The notes beneath the pieces are model-generated. The model saw only the letters and a list, made by a program, of their open reading frames with translations, did not search any database and was not told the DNA's origin. 64,000 nt of DNA, taken from NCBI RefSeq assembly GCF_000013745.1, contig NC_007925.1, forward strand, positions 310,001-374,000. The letters are read 5' to 3'. Source of the DNA: Rhodopseudomonas_A palustris_F. Lineage in GTDB: Bacteria > Pseudomonadota > Alphaproteobacteria > Rhizobiales > Xanthobacteraceae. Position numbers and translations under genes: made by a program. The first letter of the stretch is position 1, and the number at the start of each line of letters is the position of its first letter. Shown piece by piece: positions 16,645-24,087 of this stretch.

Positions 16645-17238
16645 ATGCGCACGGCGACGATCAAGCGCAAGACCAAGGAAACCGCGATCGAGGTCACGGT
16701 CGACCTCGACGGCACCGGCGCGTCCAATATCGCCACCGGGATCGGATTCTTCGACCATATGCTGGATCTGCTCGCCCGGCATTCGCGGATCGACATCACC
16801 GTCAAGGCGGTGGGCGATCTGCATATCGATTATCATCACACCACCGAGGACGTCGGCATCGCGCTCGGTCAGGCGGTCAAGCAGGCGCTCGGCAACATGG
16901 CCGGGATCACCCGCTATGCCGGCATCCATCTGCCGATGGACGAGACCCTGACCCGGGTGGTGATCGACATTTCCGGCCGCCCGACGCTGGTGTTCAAGGC
17001 CGAGTTCCCGCGCGACAAGATCGGCGAATTCGACACCGAACTGGTGCGCGAATGGTTCAACGCCTTCGCGATGAATGCGGGTGTGACTCTGCACGTCGAG
17101 ACCCTATATGGCGAGAACAGCCACCACATCGCCGAATCCTGCTTCAAGGGTCTGGCGCGGGTGCTGCGCGCGGCGGTCGCGATCGATCCCTCCGCGGCCG
17201 GCGAGGTGCCGTCCACCAAGGGTCAGCTCGGCGGCTGA
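16645..17238 (+). CDS. hisB: Imidazoleglycerol-phosphate dehydratase
   Basis: HisB dehydrates imidazole glycerol phosphate to imidazole acetol phosphate in histidine synthesis. The 197-residue protein is the stand-alone dehydratase without the phosphatase domain of enteric HisB. Metal-binding motifs are clear: FFDHML near 35, DYHHTTED near 65 and ENSHHIAES near 155. It opens the his cluster and is divergent from hslV across 176 bases. Confidence 0.97.
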
Positions 17239-17268
17239 TCGGCTTTGAGTTTCGGTTGGAGAACCGCG

Positions 17269-17778
17269 ATGTCGGTTTACACAGTCCATGCGCCGGTCGC
17301 ACATACTTCGAACCGGCCAAGCTCGGCCGAGCGCTTCGTGTTCGTGCGCGACGGCTTTCATGTCTGGGCCTTCCTCGCCGGGCCGTTCTGGCTGCTCTAT
17401 CACCGACTGTGGCTGGCGCTGGCCGGCTATGTCGCGCTGAATGTGGTCGCCACGCTGATCATGGCCGCGGCGCATGCCGGTGCCGGCAGCCGCTTCGCCG
17501 TGCTGCTGTTGATCGCGCTGTTGATGGGGCTGGAAGCCGCGAGCCTCCGGCGCTGGACGCTGTCGCGGCGCGGCTGGCGGCAGCTCGACCTGGTGGTGGC
17601 CGACGACGCGGACGCCGCCGAGCGGAGGTTCTTCGATCGCTGGAGCGCGGCGCGGCCGAGCGACGACTATCGGCCGCCGGTGGAGCGCGGCGCGCCGCCG
17701 CCGACCCGTTCGGGGTCGCCGAGTTCGGCGCAGCAGGACATCTTCGGGCTGTTTCCGCGTCCGGGATCGTCGCGATGA
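17269..17778 (+). CDS. DUF2628 family membrane protein within the his operon
   Basis: The 169-residue protein has two hydrophobic segments around residues 35-60 and 75-95 after the family motif FVRDGFHVWAFLAGPFWLLYH. This is typical of DUF2628 proteins, whose role is unknown. The C-terminal half is soluble and Pro/Ser-rich. I chose the ATG giving MSVYTVHAP, preceded by TTGGAGAA as ribosome site. It lies 30 bases after hisB and overlaps hisH by four bases (ATGA), so it is co-translated with the histidine genes. A link to histidine synthesis is not established. Confidence 0.85.
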   Translation: MSVYTVHAPVAHTSNRPSSAERFVFVRDGFHVWAFLAGPFWLLYHRLWLALAGYVALNVVATLIMAAAHAGAGSRFAVLLLIALLMGLEAASLRRWTLSRRGWRQLDLVVADDADAAERRFFDRWSAARPSDDYRPPVERGAPPPTRSGSPSSAQQDIFGLFPRPGSSR

Positions 17779-18425
17779 GCGTCGCCATCATCGATTACGG
17801 CTCCGGCAATCTGCACTCCGCCGCCAAGGCGTTCGAGCGCGCCGCGCGCGGCATGGACGTGCCGGACAAGATCGTGGTGACCAGCGATCCGGAAGTGGTG
17901 TACCGCGCCGACCGCGTGGTGCTGCCCGGCGTCGGCGCGTTCGCCGATTGCCGCCGCGGGCTCGACGCGGTCGACGGTATGGTGCAGGCGATGACCGAAG
18001 CGGTGCGCGACAAGGCGCGGCCGTTCTTCGGCATCTGCGTCGGCATGCAGCTGATGGCGACCCACGGCAAGGAGCACGTCACCTCGGACGGGCTCGGCTG
18101 GATCCCCGGCGACGTGGTCAAGATCACGCCGCGCGAGGAGAATTTGAAGATCCCGCATATGGGCTGGAATACGCTGGAGATGCTGCGCGAGCATCCGGTG
18201 CTGGAGCGGTTGCCGCTCGGCCCGAACGGCCGCCACGCCTATTTCGTGCATTCCTTCCACCTCGCCGCCGTCAACGAATCCGACGTGCTGGCGCGCGCCG
18301 AATATGGCGGGCCGGTCACCGCGATCGTCGGCCGCGACACCATGTTCGGCACCCAGTTTCACCCCGAGAAGAGCCAGCGCTTCGGGCTGGCGCTGATCTC
18401 GAATTTCTTGAAGTGGAAGCCGTGA
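17775..18425 (+). CDS. hisH: Imidazole glycerol phosphate synthase, glutamine amidotransferase subunit HisH
   Basis: HisH hydrolyses glutamine and passes ammonia to HisF. The 216-residue protein has the class I triad: the nucleophile Cys in GICVGMQL near 84, and His and Glu in FHPEKSQ near 196. It starts MSVAIIDYGSGNLHS, typical of the family. Its start overlaps the DUF2628 stop. hisF is four genes downstream in the same cluster. Confidence 0.97.
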   Translation: MSVAIIDYGSGNLHSAAKAFERAARGMDVPDKIVVTSDPEVVYRADRVVLPGVGAFADCRRGLDAVDGMVQAMTEAVRDKARPFFGICVGMQLMATHGKEHVTSDGLGWIPGDVVKITPREENLKIPHMGWNTLEMLREHPVLERLPLGPNGRHAYFVHSFHLAAVNESDVLARAEYGGPVTAIVGRDTMFGTQFHPEKSQRFGLALISNFLKWKP

Positions 18426-18460
18426 GGATCCCTCTCGACATCGGGCGCGCGGTGCCGCGC

Positions 18461-18565
18461 ACCTCCCCTCCCCCTTGCGGGGAGGGGTCGGGGGTGGGGG
18501 TCCGCGAGGCCGGCGCCTGTTGCTTACCCCCCTCCCCGACCCTCCCCCGCAAGGGGGGAGGGAGT
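18461..18565. repeat. Dispersed palindromic repeat, family D
   Basis: CTCCCCTCCCCCTTGCGGGG at the left matches the reverse complement of CCCCCGCAAGGGGGGAGGGAG at the right; GGTCGGGGGTGGGGGTC pairs with CCCCCCTCCCCGACC. A sister copy follows glnD. Here it lies between hisH and hisA inside the operon and could form a strong hairpin in the mRNA. Confidence 0.85.
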
Positions 18566-18576
18566 AAGGCCCAACG

Positions 18577-19314
18577 ATGATTCTGTTTCCCGCCATCGAC
18601 CTGAAAAACGGCCAATGCGTCCGCCTCGAGCAGGGCGACATGGACCGCGCCACGGTGTTCAACCTCGATCCCGCAGCCCAAGCCAAGAGCTTCGCGGCGC
18701 AGGGGTTCGAGTATCTGCACGTGGTCGATCTCGACGGCGCGTTTGCCGGCAAGCCGATGAACGCGCAGGCGGTGGAATCGATGCTGCAGGTGGTGAAAAT
18801 GCCGGTGCAACTCGGCGGCGGCATCCGCGATCTCGCCACCATCGAAGCCTGGCTCGGCAAGGGCGTCAGCCGCGTCATCATCGGCACCGCGGCGGTGCGC
18901 GATCCGGCGCTGGTCAAGGACGCCGCGAAAAAATTCCCTGGCCGCGTCGCGGTCGGGCTCGATGCCCGCGACGGCAAGGTTGCGGTGCAGGGCTGGGCAG
19001 AAAGCTCGGAAGTCACTGCGCTGGAGATCGCGCAGCGCTTCGAGGACGCCGGCGTCGCGGCGATCATCTTCACCGACATCGCCCGCGACGGGCTGTTGAA
19101 AGGCCTCAACCTCGACGCCACGATCGAGTTGGCTGCGACGATTTCGACCCCGGTGATCGCTTCGGGCGGTTTCGGCTCGATCGACGACGTCAAGGCGCTG
19201 ATCCTGCCGCGCGCCGCCAAATTGGCCGGCGCCATCGTCGGCCGCGCGCTGTATGACGGAAGGCTCGATCCCACCGAGGCCCTGGCATTGATGCGCCGCG
19301 CCGCGGCGGCATAG
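18577..19314 (+). CDS. hisA: Phosphoribosylformimino-5-aminoimidazole carboxamide ribotide isomerase HisA
   Basis: HisA is the (beta-alpha)8 barrel isomerase that opens the ribose ring of ProFAR to PRFAR in histidine synthesis. The 245-residue protein has the catalytic Asp in FPAIDLKNGQCVRL near residue 8. The second catalytic Asp is in FTDIARDGLL near 175, and phosphate-binding loops are at QLGGGIRD and ASGGFGS. It is followed by two small unrelated genes before hisF, an interruption of the usual hisH-hisA-hisF order. Confidence 0.97.
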   Translation: MILFPAIDLKNGQCVRLEQGDMDRATVFNLDPAAQAKSFAAQGFEYLHVVDLDGAFAGKPMNAQAVESMLQVVKMPVQLGGGIRDLATIEAWLGKGVSRVIIGTAAVRDPALVKDAAKKFPGRVAVGLDARDGKVAVQGWAESSEVTALEIAQRFEDAGVAAIIFTDIARDGLLKGLNLDATIELAATISTPVIASGGFGSIDDVKALILPRAAKLAGAIVGRALYDGRLDPTEALALMRRAAAA

Positions 19315-19322
19315 GGCGCGCG

Positions 19323-19712
19323 ATGTTCAAGCTCGATCAGATCGTCCGGGCCGGGCTATCGCGGGTCGATACCATCCGCGTGGTTCGGACGGCGGTCAAT
19401 CCTATGCTGTGGCTGGCCGGTTTTGCGGCGCCGATGTTTCTTCTCGCGGCCGTCCTCACAGATGGGGCTTCCCGGCTGGTCTCGATCGCATTGGCGGCGG
19501 CGTTTTGTTTTCCAGCAATCGTCGCCTATTTCATACTATTGTTTCGCGATCCTGACCGGCTTCAATCCGAGGAGTACAGAGTGCGGCTCCAGGAGTTGAA
19601 GTTTCGGTACAGGAAGGGTCGTAAGCCCGTCATTGTCACCTCGACAAAAGAGATCGGCAGCATCGAGCACGATCACGGAGGAAAAGATGGAAACCCGCCT
19701 TCTGGTATTTGA
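19323..19712 (+). CDS. Small membrane protein of unknown function inserted in the his operon
   Basis: I do not recognise this 129-residue protein. It has two membrane segments, about residues 28-46 (MLWLAGFAAPMFLLAAVL) and 51-74. A charged cytoplasmic tail with DPDRLQSEEYRVRLQ follows. That tail recurs in small uncharacterised bacterial membrane proteins I have seen before, but no function can be given. It starts eight bases after hisA and its 3' end overlaps the next small gene by 26 bases. Base composition falls visibly in A/T-richer third positions compared with hisA and hisF, suggesting it was acquired. Confidence 0.7.
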   Translation: MFKLDQIVRAGLSRVDTIRVVRTAVNPMLWLAGFAAPMFLLAAVLTDGASRLVSIALAAAFCFPAIVAYFILLFRDPDRLQSEEYRVRLQELKFRYRKGRKPVIVTSTKEIGSIEHDHGGKDGNPPSGI

Positions 19713-19974
19713 TGACGGCAATGGAGACGATCTCGATCTGCGCGCATTCGTGGACGGTCTCGATGACAATGCCGAGATGATTGAACTTGAAGCTCACGTT
19801 TGCTTCGTGCGCAGCGGTCTGTCCGTCTCCGAGTTATCGAACCGGTTCATTGCGGTTGCTGGCTCGCGGGTGTTCTTTATTTCCGATATCGCCTCCAGCA
19901 AATTCGAAGGACGGATGCCGGGCGTTTACTGGGACTTCATCAAGAACAAGTCTCTCGCCTCGGCAGCCGAATAG
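19687..19974 (+). CDS. Small soluble protein of unknown function, paired with the membrane protein
   Basis: A 95-residue acidic protein with no membrane segment and no family I recognise. It begins METRLLVFDDGNGDDLDLRA, is rich in Asp and Glu in its first half, and contains GVYWDFIKN near the end. A good ribosome site (GGAGG) lies seven bases before the ATG. It overlaps the preceding membrane-protein gene, and its stop abuts the hisF start with no gap, so all are translated from the same message. The pair looks like a two-gene insert, possibly an effector-neutralising or regulatory unit, but that is speculation. Confidence 0.7.
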   Translation: METRLLVFDDGNGDDLDLRAFVDGLDDNAEMIELEAHVCFVRSGLSVSELSNRFIAVAGSRVFFISDIASSKFEGRMPGVYWDFIKNKSLASAAE

Positions 19975-20751
19975 ATGTTCAAAGTTCGCGTCATCCCCTG
20001 CCTCGACGTCAAGGACGGCCGAGTCGTCAAGGGCATCAACTTCGTCGACCTGCGCGACGCCGGCGATCCGGTGGAGGCGGCGATCGCCTATGACGCCGCC
20101 GGCGCCGACGAACTGTGTTTCCTCGACATCACCGCGACCCACGAGAACCGCGGCATCATGCTCGATGTGGTGCGGCGCACCGCCGAGGCCTGCTTCATGC
20201 CGCTCACCGTCGGCGGCGGCGTGCGCACCGTGGACGACATCAAGGTCTTGCTGCGCTCCGGCGCCGACAAGGTCTCGATCAATTCCGCCGCGGTGTCGCG
20301 CCGCGAATTCGTCAAGGAAGCCGCGGAAAAATTCGGCGACCAGTGCATCGTGGTGGCGATCGACGCCAAGCGGGTGAAGCGCGGCGGCGGCGGCGAACGT
20401 TGGGAGATCTTCACCCATGGCGGGCGCAATTCCACCGGCATCGACGCCATCGAATACGCCCAGGAAGTGGTCTCGCTCGGCGCCGGCGAAATCCTTTTGA
20501 CCTCGATGGACCGCGACGGCACCCGGCAAGGCTTCGACATCCCGCTGACCAGCGCGATCGCCGACAGCGTGCACGTGCCGGTGATCGCCTCGGGCGGCGT
20601 CGGCACTCTCGATCATCTGGTCGACGGCATCCGCAATGGCCACGCCACCGCGGTGCTGGCGGCGTCGATCTTTCATTTCGGCGAGTTCACCATTCGCCAG
20701 GCCAAGGACCACATGGTGCGCGCCGGACTGCCGATGCGGCTCGATCCGTAG
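19975..20751 (+). CDS. hisF: Imidazole glycerol phosphate synthase, cyclase subunit HisF
   Basis: HisF uses ammonia from HisH to convert PRFAR to imidazole glycerol phosphate and AICAR. The 258-residue barrel has catalytic Asp residues in CLDVKDGRVVKG near 11 and TSMDRDGTRQG near 134 from the second half, with phosphate loops at VGGGVRT and ASGGVGT. It starts MFKVRVIP directly after the stop of the preceding small gene. Confidence 0.97.
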   Translation: MFKVRVIPCLDVKDGRVVKGINFVDLRDAGDPVEAAIAYDAAGADELCFLDITATHENRGIMLDVVRRTAEACFMPLTVGGGVRTVDDIKVLLRSGADKVSINSAAVSRREFVKEAAEKFGDQCIVVAIDAKRVKRGGGGERWEIFTHGGRNSTGIDAIEYAQEVVSLGAGEILLTSMDRDGTRQGFDIPLTSAIADSVHVPVIASGGVGTLDHLVDGIRNGHATAVLAASIFHFGEFTIRQAKDHMVRAGLPMRLDP

Positions 20752-20810
20752 CGATCGGGCTGCTTGGGAGCGTCGGCGCGCTGCCGCACAACAGAAAGCT
20801 GGAGGCCGCG

Positions 20811-21134
20811 ATGGCCCGTTTCACGATCCACGATCTGGCCGCCACCGTCGACGCCCGCGCGGCGTCCGGCGGCGAAGGCTCCTACACCCGCAAGCTGCTC
20901 GACAAGGGGCCGGAGCATTGCGCCAAGAAGTTCGGCGAGGAAGCGGTGGAGACGGTGATCGCCGCGGTCGAGAACGACCGCGCGCATCTGATCGCGGAAA
21001 GCGCCGACGTGCTGTTTCACCTTTTGGTGCTGCTGAAATCCCGCGACGTCCGTCTCGAAGAGGTCGAGGCGGCGCTGGCGCAGCGCACCACGATGTCGGG
21101 GCTGGCCGAAAAGGCCTCGCGCAAGCGCGACTAA
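20811..21134 (+). CDS. hisE: Phosphoribosyl-ATP pyrophosphatase HisE
   Basis: HisE hydrolyses phosphoribosyl-ATP to phosphoribosyl-AMP in the second step of histidine synthesis. The 107-residue all-alpha protein has the MazG-like metal motif KKFGEEAVETVIAA near residue 40 and ESADVLFHLLVLL near 65. It stands alone, not fused to HisI. A ribosome site GGAGG precedes the ATG closely. It ends the his cluster; coaA follows after 77 bases. Confidence 0.95.
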   Translation: MARFTIHDLAATVDARAASGGEGSYTRKLLDKGPEHCAKKFGEEAVETVIAAVENDRAHLIAESADVLFHLLVLLKSRDVRLEEVEAALAQRTTMSGLAEKASRKRD

Positions 21135-21211
21135 TTTATAGCTTCCCCGGCAACCACGGCTGCCGGCACGCTTAATGCCATGAGACGCTCAATAACAAGA
21201 CTTGCGCGCCA

Positions 21212-22195
21212 ATGACGCGCCAGACCACGAGGAACGACTGGATGGATGCGCGGGCAGACCAGATCTACAATCCATACCGGGTGTTCACCCGGGCGCAGTG
21301 GGCCAAGCTGCGCGACGACACCCCGATGACGCTCAACGCCACCGAGATCGCGGCGCTGCGCTCGATGTACGACCGGCTCGACCTCAAGGAGGTCGAGGAG
21401 ATCTACCTGCCGCTGTCGCGGCTGTTGTCGATCTACGTCGCGGCGACGCAGCAGTTGTACTTCGCGCAGCGGCGGTTTCTCGGCATCGTCGACCGCAAGA
21501 TGCCCTACATCATCGGCGTCGCCGGCTCGGTGGCGGTCGGCAAATCCACCACCGCGCGGGTGCTGCAGGCGCTCTTGGCGCGCTGGTCGCCGCGGCCCAA
21601 GGTCGACCTGATCACCACCGACGGCTTCTTGTATTCCAACGCGATGCTGGAGCGGCAGGGAATGATGCAGAAAAAGGGCTTTCCGGAGAGCTACGACCTG
21701 CCCCGGCTGCTGGCGTTCCTCAGCGACATCAAGGCCGGGCGGCGCCGGGTGCGGGCGCCGATCTATTCGCATCTCACCTACGACATCGTACCGAACGAGT
21801 ATGTCACGGTGGATCGTCCCGACATCCTGATCGTCGAGGGCGTCAACGTGCTGCAGACCGGCCGGCTGCCGCGCGACGGCAAGGCGGTGCCGGTGGTGTC
21901 CGACTTCTTCGACTTCTCGGTCTATATCGACGCCGACGAGCCGGTGCTGCGCGAGTGGTACGTGCAGCGGTTTCTGGCGCTGCGCGACACCGCGTTCCAC
22001 GATCCACGGTCGTATTTCCATCGCTACGCGCCGTTGTCCGACGAAGAGGCCACCGCGACCGCGCTGGCGATCTGGGAGCGCACCAACCTCGCCAATCTCG
22101 AGGACAACATCCTGCCGACCCGGCCGCGCGCCACGCTGATCATGAAAAAGGGCACCGATCACGTCGTCGAAACCGTGGCGCTGCGGCGGCTGTAA
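21212..22195 (+). CDS. coaA: Pantothenate kinase, type I (CoaA)
   Basis: CoaA phosphorylates pantothenate, the first and feedback-controlled step of coenzyme A synthesis. The 327-residue protein has the type I P-loop GVAGSVAVGKSTTAR near 101-115 and LITTDGFLYSN near 132. FPESYDLPRLLAFLSDIKAG, the family substrate-binding region, follows. A second in-frame ATG lies ten codons in (MDARADQIYNPY) and could be the true start. It is probably read with the his operon. Confidence 0.95.
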   Translation: MTRQTTRNDWMDARADQIYNPYRVFTRAQWAKLRDDTPMTLNATEIAALRSMYDRLDLKEVEEIYLPLSRLLSIYVAATQQLYFAQRRFLGIVDRKMPYIIGVAGSVAVGKSTTARVLQALLARWSPRPKVDLITTDGFLYSNAMLERQGMMQKKGFPESYDLPRLLAFLSDIKAGRRRVRAPIYSHLTYDIVPNEYVTVDRPDILIVEGVNVLQTGRLPRDGKAVPVVSDFFDFSVYIDADEPVLREWYVQRFLALRDTAFHDPRSYFHRYAPLSDEEATATALAIWERTNLANLEDNILPTRPRATLIMKKGTDHVVETVALRRL

Positions 22196-22976
22196 TTCTC
22201 ACAGCAGCCGCGCTGTGACGATACCATAGTTGCACCGCGCAGACTCGGCGCGCTCTCCGCCAGAACAACGCCGTCATCCTGAGGCGCTCGCGCGTCTCGC
22301 GCGAGCCTCGAAGGATGCGGCCACCAGTCCTTGCAGCCCATCCTTCGAGACGCCCGGCTTCGCTGCGCTACGCCGGGCTCCTCAGGATGACGGCCGTTGG
22401 GTTGATAGTCAGTCGTGTCGATGGTCACCGGCGTGCGGAGCAAAGCCGCGCGTCCGTTGCGCGAGCGAGTAAAGGGTCACGCGCGCGTGGCGCGGGCGCT
22501 CTCCGCCAGAACAACGCCGTCATCCTGAGGCGCTCGCGCGAGCCTCGAAGGATGCGGCCACCAGTCCTTGCAGCCCATCCTTCGAGACGCCCGGCGTCGC
22601 TGCGCTACGCCGGGCTCCTCAGGATGACGGCCGTTGGGTTGATAGTCAGTCGTGTCGATCGTCACCGGCGTGCGGAGCAAAGCCGCACGGCCGTTGCGCG
22701 AGCGAGCAACATGGTCACGCCGCGTGGCGCGGCGCGCTCTCCACCAGAATAACGCCGTCATCCTGGGGCGCTCGCGCGTCTCGCGCGAGCCTCGAAGGAT
22801 GCGGCCGCGAGTCGGTGCGGCTCCGCAGCGCTTGCAGCCCATCCTTCGAGACGCCCGGCTTCGCTGCGCTACGCCGGGCTCCTCAGGATGACGGCCGTTG
22901 GGTTGATAGTCAGTCGTGTCGACGGTCACCGGCGTGCGACCAAGGCCGCACGGCCGTTACTCAAGCGAGCAAAGGG
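22196..22976. repeat. Three tandem ~240-bp units, each with a family A palindrome
   Basis: Units begin near 22251, 22497 and 22735, each with CGCTCTCC(G/A)CCAGAA. They contain a family A repeat (at about 22261-22395, 22507-22627 and 22755-22892) followed by GTTGGGTTGATAGTCAGTCG and a CGGCGTGCGG segment. The units differ by small indels such as the presence of TCTCGCGCG in units 1 and 3. No credible gene lies here. The last 20-30 bases of each unit resemble the 3' end of olsB, so the duplication may have started there. Confidence 0.85.
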
Positions 22977-23942
22977 TTACGCCGCGCGACGCGGGGCGTC
23001 GCTGCCGCCGAAATGCTCGATGTAGCGGCCCTTGATCGCCGCCACCGGCATCACGATCAGCACGTCGGTGGTGCCGAACTGATAGTCGATCACCGCGCCG
23101 TCGCCGACCATGGCGCCGACCCGCAGGTAGCCCTTGATCAGCGGCGGCAGTTCGCGCAACGCCGCCTTCGGGTCGATGGCGTCCTTCGCCATCCGGTTCA
23201 TCTCGATGCGGCGCGACGGATGGGCGCGGGCCCGCCATTCCTCCGGCGCTGAGGCGTGGTGATGCAGGAACGACAGCGGCAGCGCCAGCCGGTCCGGATC
23301 GGTGCCCTCGAAACTGGCGCAGCCGATCATCACGTCGACGTCGTATTGGCGGACGTAGTTCCAGATGCCCTGCCACAGCAGTTCGACGGTGCGCTTGTTG
23401 CGGTAGCGCGGCAGCACGCAGGAGCGGCCGAGCTCGAGAAAGCGCAGGCCGGGGTGGCGCTCGATCATGCCGGACAGATCGAACTCGTTCTCGGTGTAGA
23501 AGCCGCCGTGGCGGTCGGCCAATTCCTGCCGCAACAGCCGATAGGTGCCGACCACCGGCTGCTTGCCGCTCAGCGTCGGCTTGGCGGCGTGATCGACCAC
23601 CAACAGATGATCGCAGATCCTGTCGAAGCCGTCCTTGTCGCGGCGCGCCAATAGCGTGGCGGCGTCGGCCACCGCGGTGCCGTTCTTGTAGAACACCCGG
23701 TAGCGCAGTTTCTGCGCGTGACGGACGTCGCGTTTTTCGGTGGCGAGCTTGACCTCGAGCGCACCCATCCGTCCGAGGCTGGCGGGCGCCGCCGGAAACG
23801 GCCGCAACGCCTTGCGCGGCTGCGGCAGATAGGGCGGCGTCTTCAGCCAGGTGATCGCGGTGGCGGCCATCGCGCCGGCATTTTCCGGCCGCAAAAGCTT
23901 GATGAAACGTTGGGTCGAGCGGGCCAGATCGTCGCCGTGCAT
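22977..23942 (-). CDS. olsB: GNAT-family L-ornithine N-acyltransferase (OlsB-like)
   Basis: OlsB transfers a 3-hydroxyacyl group from acyl carrier protein to ornithine, the first step in making phosphate-free ornithine membrane lipids. The 321-residue protein contains the acetyltransferase-like domain of this family from about 60 to 250: KLRYRVFYKNG, DHLLVVDH, FLELGRSCVLPRYRNK and MIGCASFEGTD. The second enzyme, olsA, is not adjacent. The 60 residues before the domain are less conserved, and an internal start such as MGALEVKL is possible. Its stop codon abuts the tandem-repeat block. Confidence 0.82.
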   Translation of the reverse strand: MHGDDLARSTQRFIKLLRPENAGAMAATAITWLKTPPYLPQPRKALRPFPAAPASLGRMGALEVKLATEKRDVRHAQKLRYRVFYKNGTAVADAATLLARRDKDGFDRICDHLLVVDHAAKPTLSGKQPVVGTYRLLRQELADRHGGFYTENEFDLSGMIERHPGLRFLELGRSCVLPRYRNKRTVELLWQGIWNYVRQYDVDVMIGCASFEGTDPDRLALPLSFLHHHASAPEEWRARAHPSRRIEMNRMAKDAIDPKAALRELPPLIKGYLRVGAMVGDGAVIDYQFGTTDVLIVMPVAAIKGRYIEHFGGSDAPRRAA

Positions 23943-24087
23943 CGTATCCTCGCGACCGCATGTCCACGAATCGTGTGCGGTCTTCGACGATTACCAAACA
24001 CGGGCATTCAACAAGGATGTGACGCGCCGATTGCCGGCGTGTGACAGCGCGACAAACCGCAGCCATCCGCCCAACTGATCGTTCGCG

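Noticed and set aside
22251..22976. CRISPR-like array
   Set aside because: The units are about 240 bp long and directly adjacent with no unique spacers; this is tandem duplication of a palindrome-bearing segment.
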